DNA of 64,000 bases from Opacimonas viscosa. Lineage in GTDB: Bacteria > Pseudomonadota > Gammaproteobacteria > Enterobacterales > Alteromonadaceae. The notes beneath the pieces were generated by a model that saw only the letters and a list, made by a program, of their open reading frames with translations, was not told the DNA's origin and made no database searches. Location of the stretch: assembly GCF_024199005.1 (NCBI RefSeq), contig NZ_JANATA010000016.1, forward strand, positions 1 to 64,000, read 5' to 3'. Shown here one piece after another: positions 19,611-26,679 of the stretch. Within the stretch, counting starts at the first letter, position 1, and every line of letters begins with the position of its first letter. Both the position numbers and the translations under genes were made by a program.

Positions 19611-19638
19611 CTTAAGTCTTAATTAAGTTTCATTTAAG
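19611..19638 (+). promoter_or_regulatory. Three PmrA-type half-sites upstream of the response regulator gene
   Basis: CTTAAG (19611-19616), ATTAAG (19622-19627) and TTTAAG (19633-19638) are direct repeats separated by exactly five bases each, so the period is 11 bp. This is the arrangement of PmrA/BasR boxes (CTTAAG-N5-CTTAAG). The regulator encoded next is of this subfamily, so autoregulation is likely. A TAAGAT at 19649-19654 could be the -10 element. Confidence 0.65.
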
Positions 19639-19690
19639 ATAAGCCTGTTAAGATAGGTAGCTGAATAGTTTGCTCCAGATAAAAGACAGT

Positions 19691-20344
19691 ATGCATATTT
19701 TATTAGTTGAAGATGAGTTAGAGCTTGCTCGAGGTATACAAACCAGCCTTCGTTTAGGGCATTATGCAGTGAGCCATATTGTGCAAGGCAAAGAGGCGAT
19801 TTTAGCTGCTGAAAGTGGTGATTGTGATCTCATGGTACTTGATTTGGGCTTACCTGATATGGATGGCTTGGAGGTGCTCAAAGTGATTCGCGCCAAAAAA
19901 ATTGCATTACCTATTATTATTCTTACTGCACGGGACAATGTTGACGACAAAATAAAAGGTCTAGATGCTGGGGCTGACGATTATCTGGCTAAACCATTTG
20001 CAGTGGATGAATTGTTGGCGAGGGTGAGAGTCATTGAGCGTCGTTTGGGCAATGCTCAAACGGCAATTATCACCAAAGATAGCGTCACAATAAATACACA
20101 AACCCATACTGTTACAGTGGCGAACTCACCGGTTACTTTAGCTAAAAAAGAGTATATGATTTTACGTGCTCTGTTGGAGCGAATAGGGCATATTATATCA
20201 AAAAGCCAGTTGGAATCGGCGCTATATGCATGGGGCGATGAGATTGCAAGTAACACCATAGAGGTGCATATTCACAACTTGAGAAAAAAATTACCCCCGA
20301 ATTTTATAACCACTATTCGTGGCGTAGGTTATAGCATTCAATGA
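19691..20344 (+). CDS. OmpR-family response regulator, PmrA/QseB-like
   Basis: The 217-residue protein has a receiver domain with phosphoacceptor Asp51 (VLDLGLPDMDG), conserved LTARD and LAKPF (Lys near 101), and a C-terminal winged helix ending HNLRKKLPPNFITTIRGVGYSI. The LDLGLP and LDAGADDYL wording is that of the QseB/PmrA branch. I chose the ATG at 19691, giving MHILLVEDE; a TTG seven codons earlier adds an unconserved tail. Its stop overlaps the kinase start (ATGA). CTTAAG-type repeats precede it and also precede the tlpA-like unit at 23.6 kb, so it probably controls the whole 19.6-26.6 kb block. Confidence 0.92.
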   Translation: MHILLVEDELELARGIQTSLRLGHYAVSHIVQGKEAILAAESGDCDLMVLDLGLPDMDGLEVLKVIRAKKIALPIIILTARDNVDDKIKGLDAGADDYLAKPFAVDELLARVRVIERRLGNAQTAIITKDSVTINTQTHTVTVANSPVTLAKKEYMILRALLERIGHIISKSQLESALYAWGDEIASNTIEVHIHNLRKKLPPNFITTIRGVGYSIQ

Positions 20345-21693
20345 AAAATGTTGGATTAAAGATGCATGTTATGCAGTCTTTGCGTACCTATCTCACTAAA
20401 GTTATTACTGCAATTATGGTGTTGGTTATCAGTGTTGCCGCGTACCAAGCTTATCAAACTAATTTGTCGTATACAGAACAGCGTTATGATGCCGAACTCA
20501 AGACACTTGCTCAACTATTACTGTCTGTTGAAATTTCAGCCGTGGCGGAACAAATCACAGTAGACGAGTCGATTTTATATGAGGTTTGGCAGGGGCGAAC
20601 CAAAATTGCTAGTGCCTTTGCGAACAATGAAAATACAGCTGAATTTCCATTAGGGTTTAGTGAGCAAAATATCGCATTTACCCGCTGGCGTATTTTCCAT
20701 GTAGCTAATGATAAAGGTAAGCGCGTATTGGTAGGTTTCAATTCAGTTGAACGATTTGCTTATGCAGATGAATTAATCAGTCGCTCTATTGTACCATTTA
20801 TTGTGGCGGTTCCATTATGTGTGATTGCGTTATTGATAGCAGTGCGCTTCGCAACTCGTCCTTTACGAGAGTTAGAGGAGCAGCTACTCCAAATTGATTT
20901 TAAAGCGTTAAAACCAATTCATCTACAGCACTCTTTTCGGGAGTTAACACCCGTTATCAACACCACCAATGGATTGTTAATCAAGTTACATGACAGTTAT
21001 GCTCGTGAGCAAACCTTTAGCGGAAATGTGGCACATGAGCTAAGGACGCCATTAGCTGTATTGAAAATCAATGTAGAAAATGCAATACAACAATTTCCCG
21101 AGACAAAACATGAGTTAGCCCCTTTGGGACATCACATTGATCGTTTGATCAATGTAACCAATCAATTGTTGTTACTTGCTAAGACTCATCCTCAGTGGTA
21201 CCAAGGCACATTATCTTTACATTCAGTTGTCCCCCAGGTGCAAAGTGTTATTAGTAATATGTACCCCAAATTATTGACCAAGCGACAAGAAATTGAATTT
21301 CAATTTGACCCATTACAATGTAATTCTTTACATACTGCCCCTCATTTATTTGATTTGTTGTTGTCTAATTTACTGAATAATGCGCATAAATATACTCAAG
21401 AAGCCTCGAAAATAGAGGTTAAGCTCAATACTTTCGATCAGTATATAGAGTTGATTGTGGCTGATTCGGGTGTCTTACTAAACGAGCAAGATATCGCTAA
21501 ATTAACCAAGAGATTCTATAGAGGTCTTCAAGTGCAGGATTCTGATGGGGCTGGCTTAGGACTTGCCCTTATTCAACAAATAGTAGAAATCCACAATGGT
21601 CGTTTGCAGCTGCAAAGAAGTAACTTGGGGGGGTTAGAGGTAAGTATTCAGTTCCCCATAGCGACCCTAAATAGTGGTGCAGAGATAGCATGA
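20341..21693 (+). CDS. Sensor histidine kinase, partner of the PmrA/QseB-like regulator
   Basis: The 450-residue kinase has two membrane helices (about residues 17-37 and 155-177) framing a periplasmic sensor region of about 115 residues, a HAMP-like linker, a HisKA domain with His232 (FSGNVAHELRTPLAV), and a catalytic domain with N box NLLNNAHKYTQEAS and G2 box GAGLGLALIQQI. It starts within the stop codon of the regulator gene. What it senses is unknown; the downstream genes suggest metal or redox state. The cupredoxin-like gene begins two bases after its stop. Confidence 0.92.
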   Translation: MKNVGLKMHVMQSLRTYLTKVITAIMVLVISVAAYQAYQTNLSYTEQRYDAELKTLAQLLLSVEISAVAEQITVDESILYEVWQGRTKIASAFANNENTAEFPLGFSEQNIAFTRWRIFHVANDKGKRVLVGFNSVERFAYADELISRSIVPFIVAVPLCVIALLIAVRFATRPLRELEEQLLQIDFKALKPIHLQHSFRELTPVINTTNGLLIKLHDSYAREQTFSGNVAHELRTPLAVLKINVENAIQQFPETKHELAPLGHHIDRLINVTNQLLLLAKTHPQWYQGTLSLHSVVPQVQSVISNMYPKLLTKRQEIEFQFDPLQCNSLHTAPHLFDLLLSNLLNNAHKYTQEASKIEVKLNTFDQYIELIVADSGVLLNEQDIAKLTKRFYRGLQVQDSDGAGLGLALIQQIVEIHNGRLQLQRSNLGGLEVSIQFPIATLNSGAEIA

Positions 21694-21694
21694 T

Positions 21695-22078
21695 ATGAAA
21701 CGAAGATTAGTCCAGTGTTGTCTTATTTTGTGTTGTATACCTGTTTATTCGGTATTTTCAGCAGAAATACACATACATATTGTACTAGAAAATCATCTTT
21801 TCAAACCCAGTAAAATTCTTATACCGAAGCACACTAAGGTCATCCTAGATATTCAGAACAATGATCCAGACTATGAAAAGTTTAGTAGTTTTGGCCTCAA
21901 TAGAGAAAAAGTCCTGTTACCTCAAAGAATCACTCGTATTTATCTAAGCCCACTCCCTAAGGGACGTTATGTATTTACAGGTGATTTCCACCCAGCCAGT
22001 GCTAGAGGGGTGGTAATCGTTGGTGAACCACAAATAAACTGTCTAGATAAGTTACAGGAAGGCAATGATGTTTGTTGA
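21695..22078 (+). CDS. Periplasmic cupredoxin-like protein of the FTR1-associated type
   Basis: A 127-residue protein with a Sec signal peptide (cleavage probably after residue 23, VFSA) and a small beta-sandwich that matches the cupredoxin domain found beside FTR1/EfeU iron permeases: FKPSKILIPKHTKVILDIQN, EKFSSFGLNREKVLLP, then PLPKGRYVFTGDFHPASARGVV. Family members usually read FES where this has FSS, so a possible metal ligand is changed. It ends NDVC, leaving two cysteines in the C-terminal tail. It overlaps the FTR1-like gene by 14 bp. Whether it binds copper or iron cannot be told from sequence. Confidence 0.72.
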   Translation: MKRRLVQCCLILCCIPVYSVFSAEIHIHIVLENHLFKPSKILIPKHTKVILDIQNNDPDYEKFSSFGLNREKVLLPQRITRIYLSPLPKGRYVFTGDFHPASARGVVIVGEPQINCLDKLQEGNDVC

Positions 22079-22832
22079 TAGTATTGTCTTGATGATAGAT
22101 ACACTTTTACCACTATTTTTAGTACAAGTTTACTTTGCTAAAATTAACAAAGTGACTGTCTCCACTCTCACTTATGTACTTCCCAGTTTACTCATAAGCG
22201 TCTCGTTAGGTCTGTTCTGTTACCCTTTGTTAGCTAATGCATTTAACGGCTTCGGCATTGAGATAAGTAAAATACTGGGGTTAATTATAGGTTGGGGATT
22301 GCTTATGTACTCGGCGAAAACAACACTTGCTCAAAGATATATCAACCTATGTATTTGTCTTATCAGCATAACATGGTTTACCAGCGCTTTAGTTGAGCTC
22401 GCTTTGTATCTCAAAGGATATTGGGACTCAGCAACGTTTTTTTACACAACAATATTGGGGTGTGTGGTTGGATTGATGATTGCTTGGTCTGTACATATTT
22501 TATTGGAATTAGTCTTAGTAAACAGCGCGGATATTTGGAGCCGTTTGTTAACTGCTTTTTTCTGTGCAGGTTTATTAAGTCAATCCGTCGACTTACTCGC
22601 CCAGATAAATATCATTGTCGAATATAAGAACATACACCTGTTAGGTTCACCAGCGACGGATGACTCCATAATCGGCACATTATTCAATATATTTTGGGGC
22701 TATAAAAGTACAATAAGCGGTCAGTATGCGCTGGTCTATATCATTGTATTGATAATTTCTTTCAGGTTTTTTTCGAACCCTACCGCTCGCACTGAAACGG
22801 TAGTTCATGTCCACAGGGATAAAGAACAATGA
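22065..22832 (+). CDS. FTR1-family membrane protein lacking REXXE motifs
   Basis: The 255-residue protein has about seven membrane segments. Its C-terminal third (AGLLSQSVDLLAQ, then IIGTLFNIFWGYKSTIS and a last helix) aligns well with EfeU/FTR1, and the N-terminus MFVDSIVLMIDTLLPLFLV aligns with the EfeU start. The iron-binding motif REGLE of helix 1 is replaced by IDTLL (residues 11-15), and the second REGLE of helix 4 by unrelated residues around WFTSALVE (104-111). Known FTR1 permeases need these acidic motifs, so classical ferric transport is unlikely. The ATG at 22065 or 22068 could be the start (AGGAAGG precedes). It overlaps both neighbours, so it belongs to the operon. Confidence 0.7.
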   Translation: MMFVDSIVLMIDTLLPLFLVQVYFAKINKVTVSTLTYVLPSLLISVSLGLFCYPLLANAFNGFGIEISKILGLIIGWGLLMYSAKTTLAQRYINLCICLISITWFTSALVELALYLKGYWDSATFFYTTILGCVVGLMIAWSVHILLELVLVNSADIWSRLLTAFFCAGLLSQSVDLLAQINIIVEYKNIHLLGSPATDDSIIGTLFNIFWGYKSTISGQYALVYIIVLIISFRFFSNPTARTETVVHVHRDKEQ

Positions 22833-23527
22833 AACAATCGATAGGGTTGGTATTCACGCTACTTTTATCATTTCTAACGTATGCAGATGATGTTGTTGAT
22901 AAGGTTTATCATCCTTATGTACTTCCTTTTGAAAAAGATGTTGAGTGGCGTTTTATGTCACGTCAAAACTCTTCTGGCAATGATTTATTACAACGTGTTG
23001 CGTTTGGCCATGCGTTAAGTGAAAATCTAATCTCGGAGGTCTTTATTGTTGGCGAAAGGGATCAAAATGGGGATTTCTCGATGGCTGCTTATGAGCTGGA
23101 ATTTCGCTGGATGCTAACTGAACAGGGGCAGTATTGGGTGGATTGGGGCATGCTGTTAGAGGTCGAGAAAACCCATAAAAGCAATGAGTGGGAAGCTAGC
23201 ATTGGTCTATTAAATGAAAAGCAGTGGGATAGGACGAGTCTGACAACCAATTTCATCGTGAAATATTTATGGGGCACAGACCGTTCTCGAAAAAATAATA
23301 CAGAAGCAGAACTGCGAATGAAATGGCGTTATCGTCTGCGTCCTTCGTTACAGCCGGCGATTGAACTATATACCGACCGAAATTTTTTGGGGCTAGGTCC
23401 TAGCTTAATGGGGGAAGCTCGTTTTTCACCACGTCGACGTTTAAAGTGGGAGGTCGCATTTATCTCAGGCTTAAATGGAGACAGCAAAGACCATACTTTA
23501 CGAGCCGCTTTAGAGTATAAATTCTAA
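22829..23527 (+). CDS. Putative outer-membrane beta-barrel protein, unknown family
   Basis: A 232-residue protein with a signal peptide (cleavage probably after FLTYA, residue 19). The mature part is rich in alternating hydrophobic and charged residues with aromatic girdles (YELEFRWMLTEQGQYWVDWGMLLEVEK) and ends with ALEYKF, a terminal phenylalanine typical of outer-membrane barrels. I do not recognise a named family. It starts inside the stop codon of the FTR1-like gene (ATGA), so it is the last gene of the first unit in the block. A role in the same envelope process is inferred from position only. Confidence 0.65.
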   Translation: MKQSIGLVFTLLLSFLTYADDVVDKVYHPYVLPFEKDVEWRFMSRQNSSGNDLLQRVAFGHALSENLISEVFIVGERDQNGDFSMAAYELEFRWMLTEQGQYWVDWGMLLEVEKTHKSNEWEASIGLLNEKQWDRTSLTTNFIVKYLWGTDRSRKNNTEAELRMKWRYRLRPSLQPAIELYTDRNFLGLGPSLMGEARFSPRRRLKWEVAFISGLNGDSKDHTLRAALEYKF

Positions 23528-23588
23528 AAACGAAAATATACTTCCTTTATCACTGACTTTTTCAGTATTTCAACACATTATCTGGTTG

Positions 23589-23605
23589 TTTAAGTTTCTC
23601 TTAAT
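23589..23605 (+). promoter_or_regulatory. PmrA-type box upstream of the tlpA-like unit
   Basis: TTTAAG (23589-23594), five bases, CTTAAT (23600-23605): the same 11-bp spaced direct repeat as at 19611-19638. A possible extended -10, TGTTATCGT, begins 8 bases later. Supports control of this second unit by the response regulator encoded at 19691. Confidence 0.55.
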
Positions 23606-23615
23606 ATTGCATTGT

Positions 23616-23641
23616 TATCGTGTTTGTAAATTAACACGATA
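23616..23641. repeat. Nine-bp perfect inverted repeat at the tlpA-like promoter
   Basis: TATCGTGTT and AACACGATA flank the eight-base spacer TGTAAATT. The palindrome covers the presumed -10 and start region and ends 11 bases before the ATG. It could be a repressor operator or a leader hairpin near the ribosome-binding site. Confidence 0.6.
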
Positions 23642-23652
23642 GATAGAAATTC

Positions 23653-24153
23653 ATGCGCTTTATTTTACTACTTGCCCTTTTAGTTAGTACCGCAAATTTT
23701 GCAAACGCTTTCACGCGGTCAAGTGCTGATGAAGCTCCTGACTTTCCAATGACCAACATAAAAATAGACCACAAGGATATTAACGCGTTGAGCGATTTGA
23801 GAGGAAAAGTGGTTTATCTCGACTTTTGGGCTTCTTGGTGCGTCCCATGCCGTCGTTCGTTTCCATGGATGAATGCGATGCATAGCAAATATAAGAAAGA
23901 AGACTTGGTCATTATCGCTATCAATTTGGATCAAGAGCCTGAGTTAGCCAAACAGTTTTTAGCGGAGCTACCCGCAGCGTTTCATATTGAATATAACCCG
24001 AGTGGCTCGATTGCTGAAAAGTATCAATTACTCGGTATGCCTAGTAGCTATCTTATTGATAAAAATGGCGTTATTCGCGTGGCTCATGCTGGTTTTTTCC
24101 AAGCGAAGCAAGCCCGCTATGAAGCACAGATTAGTGCGTTACTCGCAGAATAA
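23653..24153 (+). CDS. TlpA-like periplasmic thioredoxin
   Basis: A 166-residue thiol-disulfide oxidoreductase with a signal peptide (cleavage near FANA, residue 19) and a thioredoxin fold. The active site is WCVPC (Cys63, Cys66) in FWASWCVPCRRSFPWM, and the cis-proline region is LGMPSSYLIDKNG. Such ResA/TlpA proteins reduce periplasmic cysteines, for example before metal or heme attachment. It leads the unit tlpA-like, DUF4266, DUF3570, apbE; the CGC tail of the DUF4266 lipoprotein is a plausible substrate (inference). A PmrA-type box and an inverted repeat precede it. Confidence 0.9.
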   Translation: MRFILLLALLVSTANFANAFTRSSADEAPDFPMTNIKIDHKDINALSDLRGKVVYLDFWASWCVPCRRSFPWMNAMHSKYKKEDLVIIAINLDQEPELAKQFLAELPAAFHIEYNPSGSIAEKYQLLGMPSSYLIDKNGVIRVAHAGFFQAKQARYEAQISALLAE

Positions 24154-24188
24154 TAACCTAAAATCACTGGATTGATGCAGGAGAAAAG

Positions 24189-24413
24189 ATGAAAAACAAG
24201 ATGAAATTAGCCTTAATCACGATAGTTGTTAGCCAAGTTGTAGGTTGTGCAAGTTTAGGTGTGCAACCGTGGGAACGTGATTTGTTAGCCAAAGAAGAGA
24301 TGGCCTTAAATGCTGAAGGTGTTGACTTATCTTTGGATGATCATATTTACTTTAGTAAAGAAGCTACCTCTGGTGGTCGCGGTTTTGCGGGCGGAGGTTG
24401 TGGATGCAATTAA
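24189..24413 (+). CDS. DUF4266 small lipoprotein with GGGCGCN tail
   Basis: A 74-residue lipoprotein with lipobox VVGC (Cys20). The mature part has the DUF4266 wording VQPWERDLLAKEEMAL and LDDHIYFSKEATSGGRG, and ends with a glycine-rich tail GGGCGCN containing Cys71 and Cys73. GGAG precedes the ATG. Its last ten bases overlap the DUF3570 start. Function unknown; the paired cysteines could bind a metal, be reduced by the adjacent thioredoxin, or anchor a cofactor. Confidence 0.88.
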   Translation: MKNKMKLALITIVVSQVVGCASLGVQPWERDLLAKEEMALNAEGVDLSLDDHIYFSKEATSGGRGFAGGGCGCN

Positions 24414-25741
24414 CTAAAAAAACAAACATTGCAGCTCAACTTGCGACAGCTACTTGTGTACTCCTAGGCTCTGCCCAAACTCATGCAGCGCCGACGACGA
24501 GCGGGGAGTGGCAGTTTGATACTGCGATTTTATATTATGGTGAAACGGATCGCGTGAGTTTGGTTGAAGGTGTCGTAAGTGCCACGAAAGACTTTGGTGA
24601 TGACCATATTTTTAATGGCAAGATTACCTATGATGGTCTGACTGGTGCATCGGCAACAGGGGCTGTCGCACAAGATGCTGTGCAAACTTTCTCACGTCCA
24701 TCAGGTAAAGGTGGCTACCAGGTAGCTGCGAATACTACACCGCTTGATGATACATTTAGAGATAGCCGAGTGCAGTTAAATGCGAATTGGGCACAACCAT
24801 TTAGTTCAGGTATTGCCGGCGGTGTAGGTGTGCATATATCTAAAGAATATGATTATTTTTCAGCCGGACTGAATGGCAATTTGTCCTTTGATTTTAATCA
24901 AAAAAATACTACTTTATCTGTTGGTTCATCGTTTCAGTATGATCAAATTGATCCGGTAGGAGGTAAACCCATTGGTCTAAGTAGTATGCCAATGCGTCCT
25001 TATTCTGATTATGATGACGATGACGAGCAAAGTGAGTCAGAAAACTCTGATGAATTTTACGATAGCGCTTTTACAACTCAGTACCAATCGCGTGAAAAAT
25101 CTGCGGATAAAAATACATTAGACGTTTTAGTCGGCCTTACTCAAGTATTAAACCGTCGCACGATCATGCAAGTGAATTATGGTTTATCCGTAGCTGATGG
25201 TTATTTAAACGATCCATATAAACTACTTAGCGTGGTTGATACCACCGGTGTCACCCAAGACATAGTGTTTGAAGAGCGTCCTGACACACGAACTAAACAT
25301 AATATATTTTGGCAAACTAAGTATGCGATGAATAATGGTGTAGTGGATGTCAGCTATCGGTATATGCAAGATGATTGGGATATCAAATCGCATACTGTTG
25401 AATCACGATTGCGCTTTAATGTTGGTGAAAGTGGTTATCTACAACCGCATTTCCGTTATTATCGCCAAGGAGCAGCAGAGTTTTATCGACCTTTTTTATT
25501 AGCAAATGAAGCGTTACCTGAATATGCGAGTGCTGATTACCGTTTGGGTGAAATGACGGCATATACCCTAGGTATCAAGTATGGTCAGAAACGCGCGAAC
25601 GGGGATGCTTGGGCTGTACGTTTGGAGTATTACCAACAAAATCCCCAAAATGCAGGCTTTGCGGAACCTGAAGCATTACAACAACAAGATTTGTACCCTA
25701 GTATAAAAGCTATGGTTTTACAGTTTAATTATTCTTTCTAA
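24404..25741 (+). CDS. DUF3570-family envelope protein with DGLTGAS motif
   Basis: A 445-residue protein with a signal peptide (to about residue 28) and a long beta-rich, aromatic mature part ending QFNYSF, consistent with an outer-membrane barrel. Residues 77-83 read DGLTGAS, within YDGLTGASATGAVAQDAVQTF, resembling the [S/T]GA[T/S] sequon flavinylated by ApbE in NqrC/RnfG. Residues 202-220 form a very acidic segment (DYDDDDEQSESENSDE). I chose the ATG at 24404 over a GTG two codons earlier; both overlap DUF4266. The stop shares one base with the apbE start (TAATG). Function is unknown. Confidence 0.85.
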   Translation: MQLTKKTNIAAQLATATCVLLGSAQTHAAPTTSGEWQFDTAILYYGETDRVSLVEGVVSATKDFGDDHIFNGKITYDGLTGASATGAVAQDAVQTFSRPSGKGGYQVAANTTPLDDTFRDSRVQLNANWAQPFSSGIAGGVGVHISKEYDYFSAGLNGNLSFDFNQKNTTLSVGSSFQYDQIDPVGGKPIGLSSMPMRPYSDYDDDDEQSESENSDEFYDSAFTTQYQSREKSADKNTLDVLVGLTQVLNRRTIMQVNYGLSVADGYLNDPYKLLSVVDTTGVTQDIVFEERPDTRTKHNIFWQTKYAMNNGVVDVSYRYMQDDWDIKSHTVESRLRFNVGESGYLQPHFRYYRQGAAEFYRPFLLANEALPEYASADYRLGEMTAYTLGIKYGQKRANGDAWAVRLEYYQQNPQNAGFAEPEALQQQDLYPSIKAMVLQFNYSF

Positions 25742-26646
25742 TGCCTGTTGAGCTTACGATCGAGCAAAAAAATGGTCACATCGCTGGCCGTTTTTTTGCT
25801 ATGGCATCTGATTGTGAAATTTTGGTTGATAGTACTGACAAGAGAATCGCTGGTCAGATTATTGAAAGTTTGTATACCGAATGTTTGAGGATTGAAAAAA
25901 AGTATTCAAGATATCGTACAGATAATATTGTTTATCAAATCAATCATGCACAAAGTGCAAGAGTGGATATCGATACAGAAACATATCAATTACTGAATTT
26001 GGCAAAAACGTGTTATGAGTTGAGTGAAGGATATTTTGACATTACTTCAGGTATCTTGGGCAAGGTTTGGTCTTTTGACGGCTCAGATTGTCTCGCGGAT
26101 AAAAAAGACGTCGAGGAATTATTGAGTTTAGTCGGTTTTAGTAAGCTAAATTTCGATCAAACATCGATCACGATCCCAGCAGGTATGGCACTAGATTTTG
26201 GTGGAATAGCCAAAGAATATGCGGTTGATAGGTGTGCCAATAAGGCTTTAGCGTTGGCACCTGAAATATCTGTTTTGGTCAATTATGGAGGAGATATTGC
26301 GGTCTCAAGGCCGAGGCTGCATTCTGCATATTGGCAGGTCGGCGTGGCGCACCCCGACCCACAAAAAGACACGGATGTATTAGTGCAAATAGCTCAAGGC
26401 GGTCTCGCGACAAGTGGTGATGCGAATCGTTTTTTATTAAAAGATGGTGTACGTTACTCTCATGTACTGGATCCTAAAACAGGTCAGCCAATCATCGATG
26501 CACCTGCTTCTGTTACGGTAGCAGGAGATAATTGTACTCAGGCTGGTTTACTGTCAACTATGGCTCTATTACAAGGAAAAAATGCAGAACGCTTTTTAGT
26601 TGAACAAACGGTTAAACATTGGTGCATTAGACTAAGCCATTTGTGA
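25741..26646 (+). CDS. ApbE-like FAD:protein FMN transferase without signal peptide
   Basis: ApbE enzymes attach FMN covalently to Ser/Thr of target proteins using FAD and Mg2+. The 301-residue protein shows YFDITSG, LDFGGIAKEYAVD (153-159 region), NYGGDIAVS, LATSGDANRF and YSHVLDPKTGQP. Two oddities: there is no signal peptide or lipobox, although most ApbE proteins act outside the cytoplasm, and the usual metal-ligand motif ADALAT reads AGLLST here, with Gly269 in place of Asp (Thr273 kept). It is the last gene of the unit; DUF3570 immediately upstream is the likely target. Confidence 0.88.
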   Translation: MPVELTIEQKNGHIAGRFFAMASDCEILVDSTDKRIAGQIIESLYTECLRIEKKYSRYRTDNIVYQINHAQSARVDIDTETYQLLNLAKTCYELSEGYFDITSGILGKVWSFDGSDCLADKKDVEELLSLVGFSKLNFDQTSITIPAGMALDFGGIAKEYAVDRCANKALALAPEISVLVNYGGDIAVSRPRLHSAYWQVGVAHPDPQKDTDVLVQIAQGGLATSGDANRFLLKDGVRYSHVLDPKTGQPIIDAPASVTVAGDNCTQAGLLSTMALLQGKNAERFLVEQTVKHWCIRLSHL

Positions 26647-26657
26647 CTTAGTCTAAT
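26626..26657. terminator. Hairpin spanning the apbE stop codon, possible bidirectional terminator
   Basis: ATTAGACTAAG and CTTAGTCTAAT form a perfect 11-bp inverted repeat with a ten-base loop; the apbE TGA is in the loop. No U tract follows on either strand. It lies between the converging apbE and amidohydrolase genes. Confidence 0.5.
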
Positions 26658-26679
26658 GATCAATTATCCCCATGGACGT

